From a virus, in the IMG/VR virus record IMGVR_UViG_3300019458_000021, positions 124,001 through 188,000 of that record: a stretch of 64,000 nt of DNA; one strand, 5' to 3'. Shown piece by piece: positions 35,744 through 44,608 of the stretch; position 1 is the first letter of the stretch, and every line of letters starts with the position of its first letter. Below the pieces are notes generated by a model, which saw nothing but the letters and a program-made list of their open reading frames with translations, was not told the DNA's origin and did not search any database. A program made the position numbers and the translations under genes.

Positions 35744-36540
35744 GGCTGGTCTCCGTAACAAGCCCAAAAATAAGCTTGTGGGTCTTGTGCAGCAAATAGA
35801 ATTGCTGTGTGGTCATAGGATTCGATTTCAAACGAACCGGCGGCCTGACTGTTGTTTCGGATGTTATTGTCTTCTACTCCTGTAGCAGTCAAAGACGTGA
35901 CACTACGTTGCAAGGTACAAACAATGGAATAATCACTACTGCTAAAGTCGGTTCCAATATTGACACCTAGTCGGCCAGTACCTGTATCCGAAATACTACT
36001 TACGTTGTAGTTCACAATCAAAGAAGTCCCAGCACCGTTTGCCTTGCCCCAAACCTTAGCGATACCCGGATGGAAGTGCATCCGCCCTGGAGAAACGGTT
36101 GTAACTAAACTAGTTGCCGCCTCCATCTCGTTTTGCGAAGCAATTGCTCCAACTTGGGGGTATACACCACCGTTTGCATCATAGTGAACCCACACGCCTC
36201 CTTGAGTAAACACAAGTGTTTCGCTAGCAAGCAATGTTACCTCAGCTAACGTTTCTACGTTTGTGCCGTCAGTATGTTGTACCGTAACCAAACAGTCTTG
36301 TGAAGCGTGATTATTGTAAATGTTCAGGTGTTTGACATTGCGTTTACGGTTTGCTGCCGGTGAAGGAACTACCGTTGTCGCCGTAGGAGTTGTAATACTA
36401 GCCGTGTTTGTACGACCAATGTCCTGAACAACAGGAGGCACTGAATTGTCTGCTTCCATCCACGAGGCATGGACTTCGACGTCAGCCGCCGATCCGGTGA
36501 TAACTTGAATTAAATCCGAAGTACTTGTAAGCAATAACAA
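35740..36540 (-). CDS. Virion appendage protein typical of Rhizobiales phage cassettes
   Basis: A 266-residue protein with an apparent TTG start five bases after TAAGGAGAG; no ATG fits. The N-terminal half (LLLTSTSDLIQVITGSAADVEV, ASWMEADN, GRTNTASITTPTATTVVPSP, RNVKHLNIYNNHASQDCLVTVQHTDG) is a module I associate with structural genes of alphaproteobacterial, especially Rhizobiales, phages and prophages. The second half (GRMHFHPGIAKVWGKANGAGT, VNIGTDFSSSDYSIVCTLQ) is another mobile beta-module common at fibre ends. It is the first gene of the minus-strand cassette. Confidence 0.6.
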   Translation of the reverse strand: MLLLTSTSDLIQVITGSAADVEVHASWMEADNSVPPVVQDIGRTNTASITTPTATTVVPSPAANRKRNVKHLNIYNNHASQDCLVTVQHTDGTNVETLAEVTLLASETLVFTQGGVWVHYDANGGVYPQVGAIASQNEMEAATSLVTTVSPGRMHFHPGIAKVWGKANGAGTSLIVNYNVSSISDTGTGRLGVNIGTDFSSSDYSIVCTLQRSVTSLTATGVEDNNIRNNSQAAGSFEIESYDHTAILFAAQDPQAYFWACYGDQP

Positions 36541-36627
36541 ATTGCTCTCCTTATAATTCTGAGCTGTTGCGTTTCTATATATGGTTTATCTTCGCTTCGA
36601 TTTGCAGACGAATTGTTGGGGTAATGA

Positions 36628-36634
36628 ATAAATA
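36628..36634 (+). promoter_or_regulatory. Late promoter-like (G)ATAAATA in divergent gap
   Basis: ATAAATA, 26 bases before the plus-strand fibre start at 36661, in a 120-base divergent gap between the minus cassette and the plus fibres. The rest of the gap holds the minus-strand ribosome site and an AT-rich stretch. Confidence 0.45.
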
Positions 36635-36660
36635 CAAAACTCCAAAAGGACATTAATTTA

Positions 36661-39600
36661 ATGGCTCAAATATCATTTCGACAGGGTATTATTCGATATC
36701 CATCAACAGGCTCCCTTCAAGCGTTTCTTGTTAAATCAGGCGCGAACGTCAATTTACAAACCACAAATGGCATAGTTGACGTTGCACTTGCACATAAAGA
36801 TACGAACTATCTATTGACGGAAACAACGTCCATACCAGCTGCATGGACGGGTATTCCACCAAGCACAGACACGTGGATATATTGGGATATCAATCTTAAT
36901 ACGGGTGTTCGAACATTCGGACAGACTTTGCTTGCTCCAGTTTTTGGAACCGCCGCACCATCATCACCACAAGAAGATCAGCATTGGTTCAACACTTTAT
37001 CAGCAACCATGTTTGTGTTTAGCAATGGATTTTTCCGAGAAGTTATTCGTGTTTTTGCTGCAAAAGTTAACAACACAACATTCACGCCAATGGGAACGAT
37101 CCAAAGTCAACCGTTTGCTGGTTCTCAAGTTGGTTTGAACAACACTCCAAGTTTTGTAGGTCGGATCATTTTTGATGATGATGGTAATCCGATCCGTCGT
37201 CGGAACGGCACGCTGTTTACAACAGAAGATCAGTTTTATATCAATGGTTCCCCAGCAAATACGCTAAAATTTGAAGCAAATGTTCTCACAGCAATTGGTG
37301 ACGAAACAATCCCACAATTTTCAGTGGTTAAACTTGTTGATTTTGGCAAAATTCTCCTAGCCGGCTTCAACGATCTTAACACGACATTCATCGGTATGGC
37401 CATGCAAAATGGCAATGTCGGTGAAGTTGTCACAATGGTTTCGCAAGGCACAATTACAAATCCTGTTTGGGATTGGCAAGTTCCTGGTGCACCTTTGTGG
37501 GTTCTTGAAAATGGTGAACTGACAGAAGATGATCCAAATCTTGTTGATACTGTTACATATCCAACACCAAAACCACCGATCGCCCGCATAATTACACCGA
37601 CTCAGATCTTTTTCGATCAAGGCCTCGGTGGACGGGGTGCACAAGGAGATCCCGGTGAAGTCAGTCTTGCAACAGATTTGATACACGGCATTTCCCGTCT
37701 GTCCGTATCAGCAGTATTGGTCAGCGACCCAATTGTAGTTGGTGACAATGACCCACGTAATACAAACGCTCGTGTGCCATTGGCTCACTCACAAGCAGCG
37801 AGCACAATTCTCACACCAACGTATCTTACATTAACAGCACCGACATTAGATTTTCAATTACAACAATTGTATGATCAAACGTTGAAGCTCGCTGGTGGTA
37901 CAATGACAGGTGCATTAGTACTTGGTACTGGTGCAAGTTTGGATGCTAATAGCAAACCTGTAATAAATGTCCCGACACCAGCAGCTGGTACAGATGCAGC
38001 AAACAAGGCATACGTTGACAATCGATCACTGGATAACCTAACCGATGTTGTCATTACATCACCAGTTCTAAACAACACTCTATCATACAACGGTACAACT
38101 TGGGTTAACTCTCCATTTCCGTTCATTCCAAGTGTCTTAGATGATTTGACAGATGTAACAATTAGTGCTCCAGTTGCAGGGCATATCCTGCGATACAATG
38201 GCACTCAATGGATTAACCAAGTATTGAATCTTGATGATCTCAACGATGTTGTAATTACAGGACCAGTTAATGGTCAAGTTCTGACATACAGCGCAGGCAC
38301 GTGGGTAAACGCAGCTGGCGGTGGCGGTGGTGCCTCAGCTCCATTATATGAAGTTGTTTATGGTACGGGTGCTAGTGTAACAAGTGATCCAACATTTCTG
38401 GCTACACTTACTGCATACGATGAAGTATTCTTTAGCGTTGCAAAAACAGGCGGTGATAGTACGGGACTTGCAAATGATGCAACAGTCTACACAGCCACTG
38501 TTGCGGTTGATGGAGGGTTACCGCAACCAATTGCGGTAACCGGTTCAACTGCACAAACTTATACAACACTGATTAGTGAACTAAATGCCGATACAACTGG
38601 CGCAACGTGGGCACTTGTTAACGGTAATTTGCGTTGTACTTCAGATACACCAAACTCTTCGGCATCTGTTGCAATTGTAGATGTTGATTTATTTGCAACA
38701 TTAACAGACTTTTCTTTCATTTTCCCAACAGCTGCTTACTTAATTCTTTTGCTTGGTGATGAAGGAATTTCAGCAGAAATTCGTGCACCAGCAGCAACAA
38801 CTCTTGATGCATTTGGCGGTTCATTAAGTGTATTTGGTGGGCAAGGCGATGGAACAGGTTGGGGTGGCAGTTTATTCCTTGCTGGTGGTGACGGTGGATT
38901 GACAAGTGGTGAGGGTGGTGGAATAACAATACTTGCTGGCGGTGGTGGCACTCCTAATGGATCAGGAGGTGATCTTTCATTATTTGCGGGTGGCGCGAGT
39001 GGTACAGGTGACGGCGGCGATGTTCAGATCACATGTGGTTCGAATGGTGGCTCCTTCCAGCTTACAGCAGGGAATGGTACCTCATCAGGAATCAGTGGTG
39101 GCATTGTTACCATATTAACCGGTACTGGCTTCTCAGCCGGTCCAGGTGAAGCAGCAGGTTTCGGAGGAGGAGTTGACATAATCGCATCTCCAGCTGGTTC
39201 GAGTTCAGAAATTGACACCACTGCTGTAGGAGGCATAGGTGGCTCAATTGGTTTGAGTTGTGGTAGTGGTGGAAATGCCGATAGTGTTGACGACGGTGGA
39301 AGTCCAGAAGCTAACGGTGGAAACGGTGGCGATGTAATCATAAACGCTTCTAGTGGTGGAGCGGCATTTATCTTCGCCGGTACAGGTCCAGGAGACGGAG
39401 ACGCTGACGGTGGAAACGGCGGTAGTGTTCTGATCTCTGCGTTGGGTGGCGGCGATGCGGATGTACCTAATGATGGTAATGCCGATGGTGGAGATGGCGG
39501 CGACGTTGAAATTGCAGCTGGTGCAAGAGGGACAGCATCGGTAGGAGGCGTTGGAACTGCAACAAACGGTCGACCTGGTAATATTCTCGAACGAACAACT

Positions 39601-40071
39601 GCTGGATTTTGGCAAAAAGAAGCTGGTGGATTTGCTGAAGGAGTAGCGACTAATAAGACGTTCTTGGTGCGAAATGTTACTGTTGACGATACAGCGACAG
39701 AACTATTTCGTGATGGAACACAGGAAACACTACGAATTGAACTTCCTGATGTTGGTGTCAATTTAGCCACTTGGAAATTTGATGTTCACCTTGTTGCCCA
39801 TGAGGTCGACAACCCAGGCATGGGTGGTGGATGGCATTACGCTGGTGTAATTTATTTTGATAGCACTGGTCCAACAACGGCACTAATCGGTACCATACAA
39901 ACAATTATGATGCCACAGGAATCTTGGACTGCTGGTGGATCGGCAACAATATCAATTACTGCTGGCACTGGAACTTTGGATATTACCGTTACTGCACCAG
40001 CTGGTACTGTTGATGAAATTTACTGGCACGCCTATGTAAACGTCGTCGAAGTAACGTTTACAGATACATAA
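36661..40071 (+). CDS. Very large tail fibre, FRQG-type N-terminus
   Basis: A 1136-residue fibre. Residues about 1-330 (ISFRQGIIRYP, DTWIYWDINLNTG, PSSPQEDQHWFNTLSATMFVF, GFFREVIRVFAAKV, FTTEDQFY) match the opening of the next gene and form a shared attachment/shaft module. A short triplicated unit, LDDLTDV.I..PV.....RYNGT.W, spans about 455-540. A copy of the beta-module found in the sheath and the gene at 523 is at about 600-685 (TGLANDATVYTATVAVDGG). A glycine-rich array covers about 718-977. The C-terminal ~150 residues (DDTATELFRDGTQETLRIELPD ... EIYWHAYVNVVEVTF) match the fibre tip domain of 26954 and 35360. Confidence 0.7.
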   Translation: MAQISFRQGIIRYPSTGSLQAFLVKSGANVNLQTTNGIVDVALAHKDTNYLLTETTSIPAAWTGIPPSTDTWIYWDINLNTGVRTFGQTLLAPVFGTAAPSSPQEDQHWFNTLSATMFVFSNGFFREVIRVFAAKVNNTTFTPMGTIQSQPFAGSQVGLNNTPSFVGRIIFDDDGNPIRRRNGTLFTTEDQFYINGSPANTLKFEANVLTAIGDETIPQFSVVKLVDFGKILLAGFNDLNTTFIGMAMQNGNVGEVVTMVSQGTITNPVWDWQVPGAPLWVLENGELTEDDPNLVDTVTYPTPKPPIARIITPTQIFFDQGLGGRGAQGDPGEVSLATDLIHGISRLSVSAVLVSDPIVVGDNDPRNTNARVPLAHSQAASTILTPTYLTLTAPTLDFQLQQLYDQTLKLAGGTMTGALVLGTGASLDANSKPVINVPTPAAGTDAANKAYVDNRSLDNLTDVVITSPVLNNTLSYNGTTWVNSPFPFIPSVLDDLTDVTISAPVAGHILRYNGTQWINQVLNLDDLNDVVITGPVNGQVLTYSAGTWVNAAGGGGGASAPLYEVVYGTGASVTSDPTFLATLTAYDEVFFSVAKTGGDSTGLANDATVYTATVAVDGGLPQPIAVTGSTAQTYTTLISELNADTTGATWALVNGNLRCTSDTPNSSASVAIVDVDLFATLTDFSFIFPTAAYLILLLGDEGISAEIRAPAATTLDAFGGSLSVFGGQGDGTGWGGSLFLAGGDGGLTSGEGGGITILAGGGGTPNGSGGDLSLFAGGASGTGDGGDVQITCGSNGGSFQLTAGNGTSSGISGGIVTILTGTGFSAGPGEAAGFGGGVDIIASPAGSSSEIDTTAVGGIGGSIGLSCGSGGNADSVDDGGSPEANGGNGGDVIINASSGGAAFIFAGTGPGDGDADGGNGGSVLISALGGGDADVPNDGNADGGDGGDVEIAAGARGTASVGGVGTATNGRPGNILERTTAGFWQKEAGGFAEGVATNKTFLVRNVTVDDTATELFRDGTQETLRIELPDVGVNLATWKFDVHLVAHEVDNPGMGGGWHYAGVIYFDSTGPTTALIGTIQTIMMPQESWTAGGSATISITAGTGTLDITVTAPAGTVDEIYWHAYVNVVEVTFTDT
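38814..39590 (+). repeat. Glycine-rich repeat array in fibre gene
   Basis: Units such as GGSLFLAGGDGGLTSGEGGG and GGNGGDVIINASSGG, more acidic (Asp-rich) than those of the other fibres. Confidence 0.7.
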
Positions 40072-40094
40072 TCATCGGTTTTTGGGGCAGTTAC

Positions 40095-40102
40095 AATAAA
40101 TA
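40095..40102 (+). promoter_or_regulatory. Late promoter-like AATAAATA
   Basis: 28 bases before the fibre start at 40130, with a GGGAGAA ribosome site between. Confidence 0.45.
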
Positions 40103-40129
40103 ATCTCAAAGACTCTTCGGGAGAATAAC

Positions 40130-43100
40130 ATGCGTGTTACTTTTAGACAAGGTACAGTTGCCAACGCTGTCGTTTCAACATACAGCATGGGCACCAGCAA
40201 TATTTCAGGTTTTTTCGTTAACCTGAGTGTGCCAAACCCGAACTTCCCAGTAACATACCATTTCGCTGACGGGAACCGAAACTATTTGCATGCATTCCGT
40301 TTGACACGTGCAGATGCTTGGGGTCCTTTCCTTCCTGGCATTGACGCATATCTGTACGTTGATATCAACACAAGTACAGGTGCAATCAGCTTCGGGTCAA
40401 GCGCATTTGATCCAGTTGTTGCAGTAACTGCTCCACCATCACCAGCACAAGATCAGCACTGGTTCGACATGCTGAACAAGCAGATGAAGGTGTGGGATAG
40501 CGTTGCAATGCAATGGGTTCGCAAGGTTCGTGTGTTCGTTGGCAAGTTGTCGCTTGGCGCTCTGCCACTAGTCAGCATGTCTATCAACGCTGGTTTGTCG
40601 AACTCCAACGCAAGCTACTACCTTGGCACAACAATTGGTGATCAGTCACCAAACTCTGCTGGTTTCATCCTGTTCAACAACAATGGTGATGTTCTCCGTC
40701 GTAGTGATGGTACATTCATCACTACTGAAGACACACTGATCGCTGAAGGTGTTCAAGAATCCGCTCCAATCACATTTGCGACAAACACACTTGCAGCTGT
40801 TGCAAGCGCCTCTCTATCCGCATACACAATGGTTGCGTTTTCAGCACCAGGTGAAGTTAGTGCGATGACCGACCTTGATGTCAACTCAAAGGTATACGGT
40901 ATCATCGTTGAGAGCGTAGCAATGGGTGGAACGGTCACAGTTGTCACACAGGGTATTGTTAACAACCCGCTGTGGAGCTGGCCAACGGTTAATGCTCCGT
41001 TGTATGTCGACGGTACAGGCCAACTGACAACAACTCGTCCAGCTTCTGCGCCAGATCCTGTTGCAGCAGTTGTCGATGAATTCACAATCTACTTACTCGC
41101 ATGCGACGTCAACGTTCCAAGTGATATCTTCGATATTACATACGTGAACACAGCTGGCGATACAATGACCGGTTCGTTGATCATGACCGGCGCTGGCACA
41201 CAGGTCGTTCTAACAAACGCACCAACACTCGGTTCACACGCTGTCAACAAGACCTACTCCGATGCTCAGCTCGCTGCACACGCTGCTGATTTCACCCTGC
41301 ATGTAACAGCAAACCAGAATGGCATGCTAGACACGTTAGAAGCAGGCGGCAACGGAATCGTTGTTAAGAATGCAACGGCAACAACAGTCACACGCTCGCT
41401 TGTAGCACCTGCAGCTGGCTTGACAATCACAAACCCAGATGGTGTTGTTGACAACCCAACGTTTGCTCTTGCAAATGATCTTGCAGCGCTTGAAGGTCTT
41501 GGAACATTTGGATTTGCAACGCGTACTGGTGTTGATACGTGGTTGACACGTACAATGACAGGCACAGCTGGCAACATCGTAGTAACAAACGGTGATGGTG
41601 TTTCAGGTGTCCCAACATTTGACTTGGCTCCTATCGTCCAAGGCGTTGGCGGTACACTTAGCAAAGTCACACTCGACGGTTTCGGTCGTGTAACACAAAA
41701 CACACCAGTGGTTGTAGCAGACATTACAGCGCTCGTTGATGGAACGTATGTCAACGTAACCGGTGACACAATGTCCGGCAACTTGGCAATGGGTGGTTTC
41801 AAGGTTACTGGTCTTGCAAATGGTACGGTATCCGGTGATGCGCTTCATTTTGGTCAGATCGGTGCTCAAGTTCAAGGATGGGACGCAGATCTTGACGCAG
41901 TCGCAGCGCTTGCATCAACGGGATTGATGGTTCGCACAGGTGCTGGTACAGCAGCAACACGTTCGCTTGTAACAGCTAGCTCAGCACGTATCACTGTTGC
42001 AGATGGTGACGGTGTTGCCGCAAATCCAACGGTTGATCTTGCACTCCTTGCTGATGCCGGTACAGGTACGTTCCTGAAGATTACTCGCGATGCGTGGGGC
42101 CGTGTGTCTGGAACGACACCAGTTCTCGCAGCCGACGTGACAGGTTTGATTAGTGCAACATATGTTGACACAGCTGGCGACACAATGACCGGTGCTTTGT
42201 TGCATCCTGCAGGTACAGCAGCAGCTCCATCGATTTCATTCTCAGGCGGCGTTGGACACACAAACAAGGGTTGGTACAATAGTGGCGTTGATGAGTTCAG
42301 TGCAGCCATTGCTGGTGCGCAGAAGGTTTTGATTGATGCGGCTGGTGTAACAACATTCAGCGGATTCATTCAGGGAGCACCTGGCTCGTTGGCTTTGGAG
42401 TCAGCAGTTAACGCGCCAGGTATGGTTGGTGTTAACTTCCTTCTTCCAGGTACAATGGACGTGTTCATTGGCGGAGCGCCTATCGCAACATTTGGTCCTG
42501 GTCCAACATTCACTATTGGTGGTTCTGTAGCTCTAACAGCTGCAGATCTTGGCGTAACCGTTCAAGATTGGAGTGCAACGCTTGATGCCGTAACAGCAGG
42601 AACATATACTGGTGCAGCATCAATCACAACCGTTGGAACAATCACAACTGGTGTTTGGGATGGCACAGATGTTGCTGTTACAGCAGGTGGTACAGGTGCA
42701 TCAACCGCCGCTGGCGCTAGGACAAATCTGGGTGTTGGAACGGGCGACAGTCCAGAATTCCTGGCTGTTAACATTGGTCACGCTTCCGATACAACCATTA
42801 CCCGGGTAAGTGCTGGTGTAATTGCTGTTGAAGGTTCCAACGTATTGCTAGCAAGTGGTCTTGGTTCTATCACACAGGCTTGGGACGCAGGTCTTGATGA
42901 ATTGGCCGCACTAGCAACAAATGGTCCAATCCGTAGGACTGGCGGTGCATTTGTTGTAGGTAGCCCAACACTTGATGAAGTTACAAACGCTGCTGCAAGT
43001 GCTTCTCGCTCACACGGCAACAACACAATTGAATGGGAATGGTCCCGTACATCTATTGGACCAACGTTCTGGTTTGATGAAGCCGCTGCCGCAACGGGTG

Positions 43101-43765
43101 GTAGTGATCTAAACCAGCCTCTGGTTTTGGTTCGAACATTAGCTGGATCAACAGCAGCTCCGTTTGCTGTGTTAAGCACAGAAGGTTCCGCAAGTTACTT
43201 GATGGCCGTTGCTCGTGTAGCAACAACAACCGGTTACGATCTGCGACTTCGAAGTGGTGATCATACAACAGGCCACGCTGGTAACGTTACGGTCACAGGT
43301 GGTAGTGGTATTGCAGCCGCAAGCAATGGTGGTAACGTTACTCTTACAGCTGGTACAGGTACAACAACTGGTGCTGGTGGTGACATTTCTATTACTGCAG
43401 GTGCAACAGGTACCTCAGGGCTTGCTGGTGACATCGTCGTGACCGCGGGTGCTGGAGGAACTACCGGTACAGCTGGTGTTATTACAATCTCTGGTGGCGC
43501 CGGCGGTACCACAACAGGAAATGGTGGTAATGTTCGTATGCAGGGTGGTGCGTTTACTTCAGGTGACACAGGAAACGTTGTTGCAGGTCGTGGTACAACA
43601 ACCACGACTCGTAACGGTGACTTCTTGCAGATTCCAACAGTATCAGGAGCTCCAACAGGAACACCAGTGAACGAATCAGGTATGGTTTCAATTGTCTTCC
43701 GTACTGACACAAACCAAATCTATGTTTACGACGGTGCATGGTTGTCAACAGCAGCCCTCACATAA
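40130..43765 (+). CDS. Very large tail fibre, FRQG-type N-terminus
   Basis: A 1211-residue fibre, the largest protein of the window. The N-terminal module (VTFRQGTVANAV, IDAYLYVDINTSTG, PPSPAQDQHWFDMLNKQMKVW, VRKVRVFVGKL, FITTEDT) parallels 36661. It is followed by fibre motifs (NTAGDTMTGSLIM twice, SHAVNKTYSDAQL), the shared shaft block (APAAGLTITNPDGVVDNP, DLAALEGLGTFGFATR) and its degenerate repeats, a TTGVWDGTDVAVTAGGTGAST motif near 840, a beta segment, and a short glycine-rich array. The end (NESGMVSIVFRTDTNQIYVYDGAWLS) is a typical fibre tip closing motif. A strong terminator follows. Confidence 0.7.
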   Translation: MRVTFRQGTVANAVVSTYSMGTSNISGFFVNLSVPNPNFPVTYHFADGNRNYLHAFRLTRADAWGPFLPGIDAYLYVDINTSTGAISFGSSAFDPVVAVTAPPSPAQDQHWFDMLNKQMKVWDSVAMQWVRKVRVFVGKLSLGALPLVSMSINAGLSNSNASYYLGTTIGDQSPNSAGFILFNNNGDVLRRSDGTFITTEDTLIAEGVQESAPITFATNTLAAVASASLSAYTMVAFSAPGEVSAMTDLDVNSKVYGIIVESVAMGGTVTVVTQGIVNNPLWSWPTVNAPLYVDGTGQLTTTRPASAPDPVAAVVDEFTIYLLACDVNVPSDIFDITYVNTAGDTMTGSLIMTGAGTQVVLTNAPTLGSHAVNKTYSDAQLAAHAADFTLHVTANQNGMLDTLEAGGNGIVVKNATATTVTRSLVAPAAGLTITNPDGVVDNPTFALANDLAALEGLGTFGFATRTGVDTWLTRTMTGTAGNIVVTNGDGVSGVPTFDLAPIVQGVGGTLSKVTLDGFGRVTQNTPVVVADITALVDGTYVNVTGDTMSGNLAMGGFKVTGLANGTVSGDALHFGQIGAQVQGWDADLDAVAALASTGLMVRTGAGTAATRSLVTASSARITVADGDGVAANPTVDLALLADAGTGTFLKITRDAWGRVSGTTPVLAADVTGLISATYVDTAGDTMTGALLHPAGTAAAPSISFSGGVGHTNKGWYNSGVDEFSAAIAGAQKVLIDAAGVTTFSGFIQGAPGSLALESAVNAPGMVGVNFLLPGTMDVFIGGAPIATFGPGPTFTIGGSVALTAADLGVTVQDWSATLDAVTAGTYTGAASITTVGTITTGVWDGTDVAVTAGGTGASTAAGARTNLGVGTGDSPEFLAVNIGHASDTTITRVSAGVIAVEGSNVLLASGLGSITQAWDAGLDELAALATNGPIRRTGGAFVVGSPTLDEVTNAAASASRSHGNNTIEWEWSRTSIGPTFWFDEAAAATGGSDLNQPLVLVRTLAGSTAAPFAVLSTEGSASYLMAVARVATTTGYDLRLRSGDHTTGHAGNVTVTGGSGIAAASNGGNVTLTAGTGTTTGAGGDISITAGATGTSGLAGDIVVTAGAGGTTGTAGVITISGGAGGTTTGNGGNVRMQGGAFTSGDTGNVVAGRGTTTTTRNGDFLQIPTVSGAPTGTPVNESGMVSIVFRTDTNQIYVYDGAWLSTAALT
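43297..43600 (+). repeat. Glycine-rich repeat array in fibre gene
   Basis: Units such as GGNVTLTAGTGTTTGAGGDI and GGAGGTTTGNGGNVRMQGG near the 3' end of the gene. Confidence 0.7.
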
Positions 43766-43784
43766 TTCGTTTAACCTAAACCAA

Positions 43785-43812
43785 GGGCCGCCTTGTGCGG
43801 CCCTGTTGTTTG
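43785..43812 (+). terminator. Rho-independent terminator after the fibre region
   Basis: A perfect 7-bp GC-rich stem (GGGCCGC / GCGGCCC) with a CTTGT loop and a TGTTGTTT tail. Confidence 0.75.
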
Positions 43813-43815
43813 GTG

Positions 43816-43823
43816 TATAAATA
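43816..43823 (+). promoter_or_regulatory. T4-type late promoter, exact TATAAATA
   Basis: An exact T4 late octamer between the fibre terminator and the exported-protein gene, 20 bases before its ATG and overlapping neither gene. Confidence 0.75.
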
Positions 43824-43842
43824 AAGCATAAGGAGAAACAAA

Positions 43843-44475
43843 ATGAAGTACTTCTTGTGCGCCCTCACTCTTGCATTTTTCTCATCTTCCGTTTTTGGTA
43901 CAGTTGTTGCAAACGGTTGCAAAATCAACGCTGATACGTTGAAAGAATCTTTGGAACACTCAATCCGAATCGTTCGAGATCCACAAGGACGACAACGCGT
44001 TGAATCACAACCTTGCAATAGAGCATTTCGAATCGAATTCTTCATTGCTCCGTATTCCCTTGCAAAGCATACAAATGATGAGTTTCTTGGTGTTGATGAA
44101 GAAGGACTAGACCAAACAGACCAGTACGTGAATTACCTCGTGTACTTGCCAAGCGTCAAGATCAACATTCCGATCATGAATGAGGGTGACGCAAAGAAAT
44201 TTGACGACAGTAATATTGGTTGGACTGGACCAACATTGCCCCTTAGCGTAGATATTAAAGGTATATTTTCAGGCGCGCCCCGACTGATGGCGGCACACAA
44301 AGCTTACAAACGATTGCTGGTTGTTGGACGAACGAATGCAGCAATTCAATTCGAGTTGTATATTTCACTACCAGATCGAGTTTACAATGATCCACAAAGT
44401 CTCAAAGATGCCCTGGACAACACGTTCCGACGTGTAAGGATCAATTCGGTAGGTGGCATAAGTGTTACTGAATGA
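43843..44475 (+). CDS. Exported protein of unknown function with signal peptide
   Basis: A 210-residue protein with a clear N-terminal signal peptide: basic start MK, hydrophobic core YFLCALTLAFFSSS, and a likely cleavage after SVFG near residue 19. The mature part is soluble and beta-rich with two cysteines (GCKINAD and QPCNRAF) that could form a disulfide. It includes VNYLVYLPSVKINIPIM and KAYKRLLVVGRTNAAIQFELYISLPD. It is monocistronic behind an exact late promoter. Periplasmic phage proteins of this sort can act in superinfection exclusion or lysis, but nothing in the sequence shows which. Confidence 0.6.
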   Translation: MKYFLCALTLAFFSSSVFGTVVANGCKINADTLKESLEHSIRIVRDPQGRQRVESQPCNRAFRIEFFIAPYSLAKHTNDEFLGVDEEGLDQTDQYVNYLVYLPSVKINIPIMNEGDAKKFDDSNIGWTGPTLPLSVDIKGIFSGAPRLMAAHKAYKRLLVVGRTNAAIQFELYISLPDRVYNDPQSLKDALDNTFRRVRINSVGGISVTE

Positions 44476-44498
44476 TTGGTGGTTTGACTTCGATCAAT

Positions 44499-44506
44499 CA
44501 TAAATA
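44499..44506 (+). promoter_or_regulatory. Late promoter-like CATAAATA
   Basis: Upstream of the gp32 gene and of its sigma70-like promoter, so gp32 may be transcribed both early and late. Confidence 0.45.
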
Positions 44507-44521
44507 CCCATGGTGTTGAAG

Positions 44522-44550
44522 TTGACACCAATCAGAAGTGAATGTAAAGT
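44522..44550 (+). promoter_or_regulatory. Sigma70-like promoter before gp32
   Basis: TTGACA, a 17-base spacer, then TAAAGT. A consensus -35 with a weaker -10, 58 bases before the gp32 start. Confidence 0.5.
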
Positions 44551-44608
44551 GAACCAGCTTTTTTCTTGAAGAGAAAAGTTATAACAATTAGAAGCGAGGA
44601 TAACAACT

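Noticed and set aside
21136-43765. Diversity-generating retroelement acting on fibre genes
   Set aside because: No reverse transcriptase, template repeat or adenine-biased variable repeat was seen. Repeated blocks in these genes look like ordinary module sharing.
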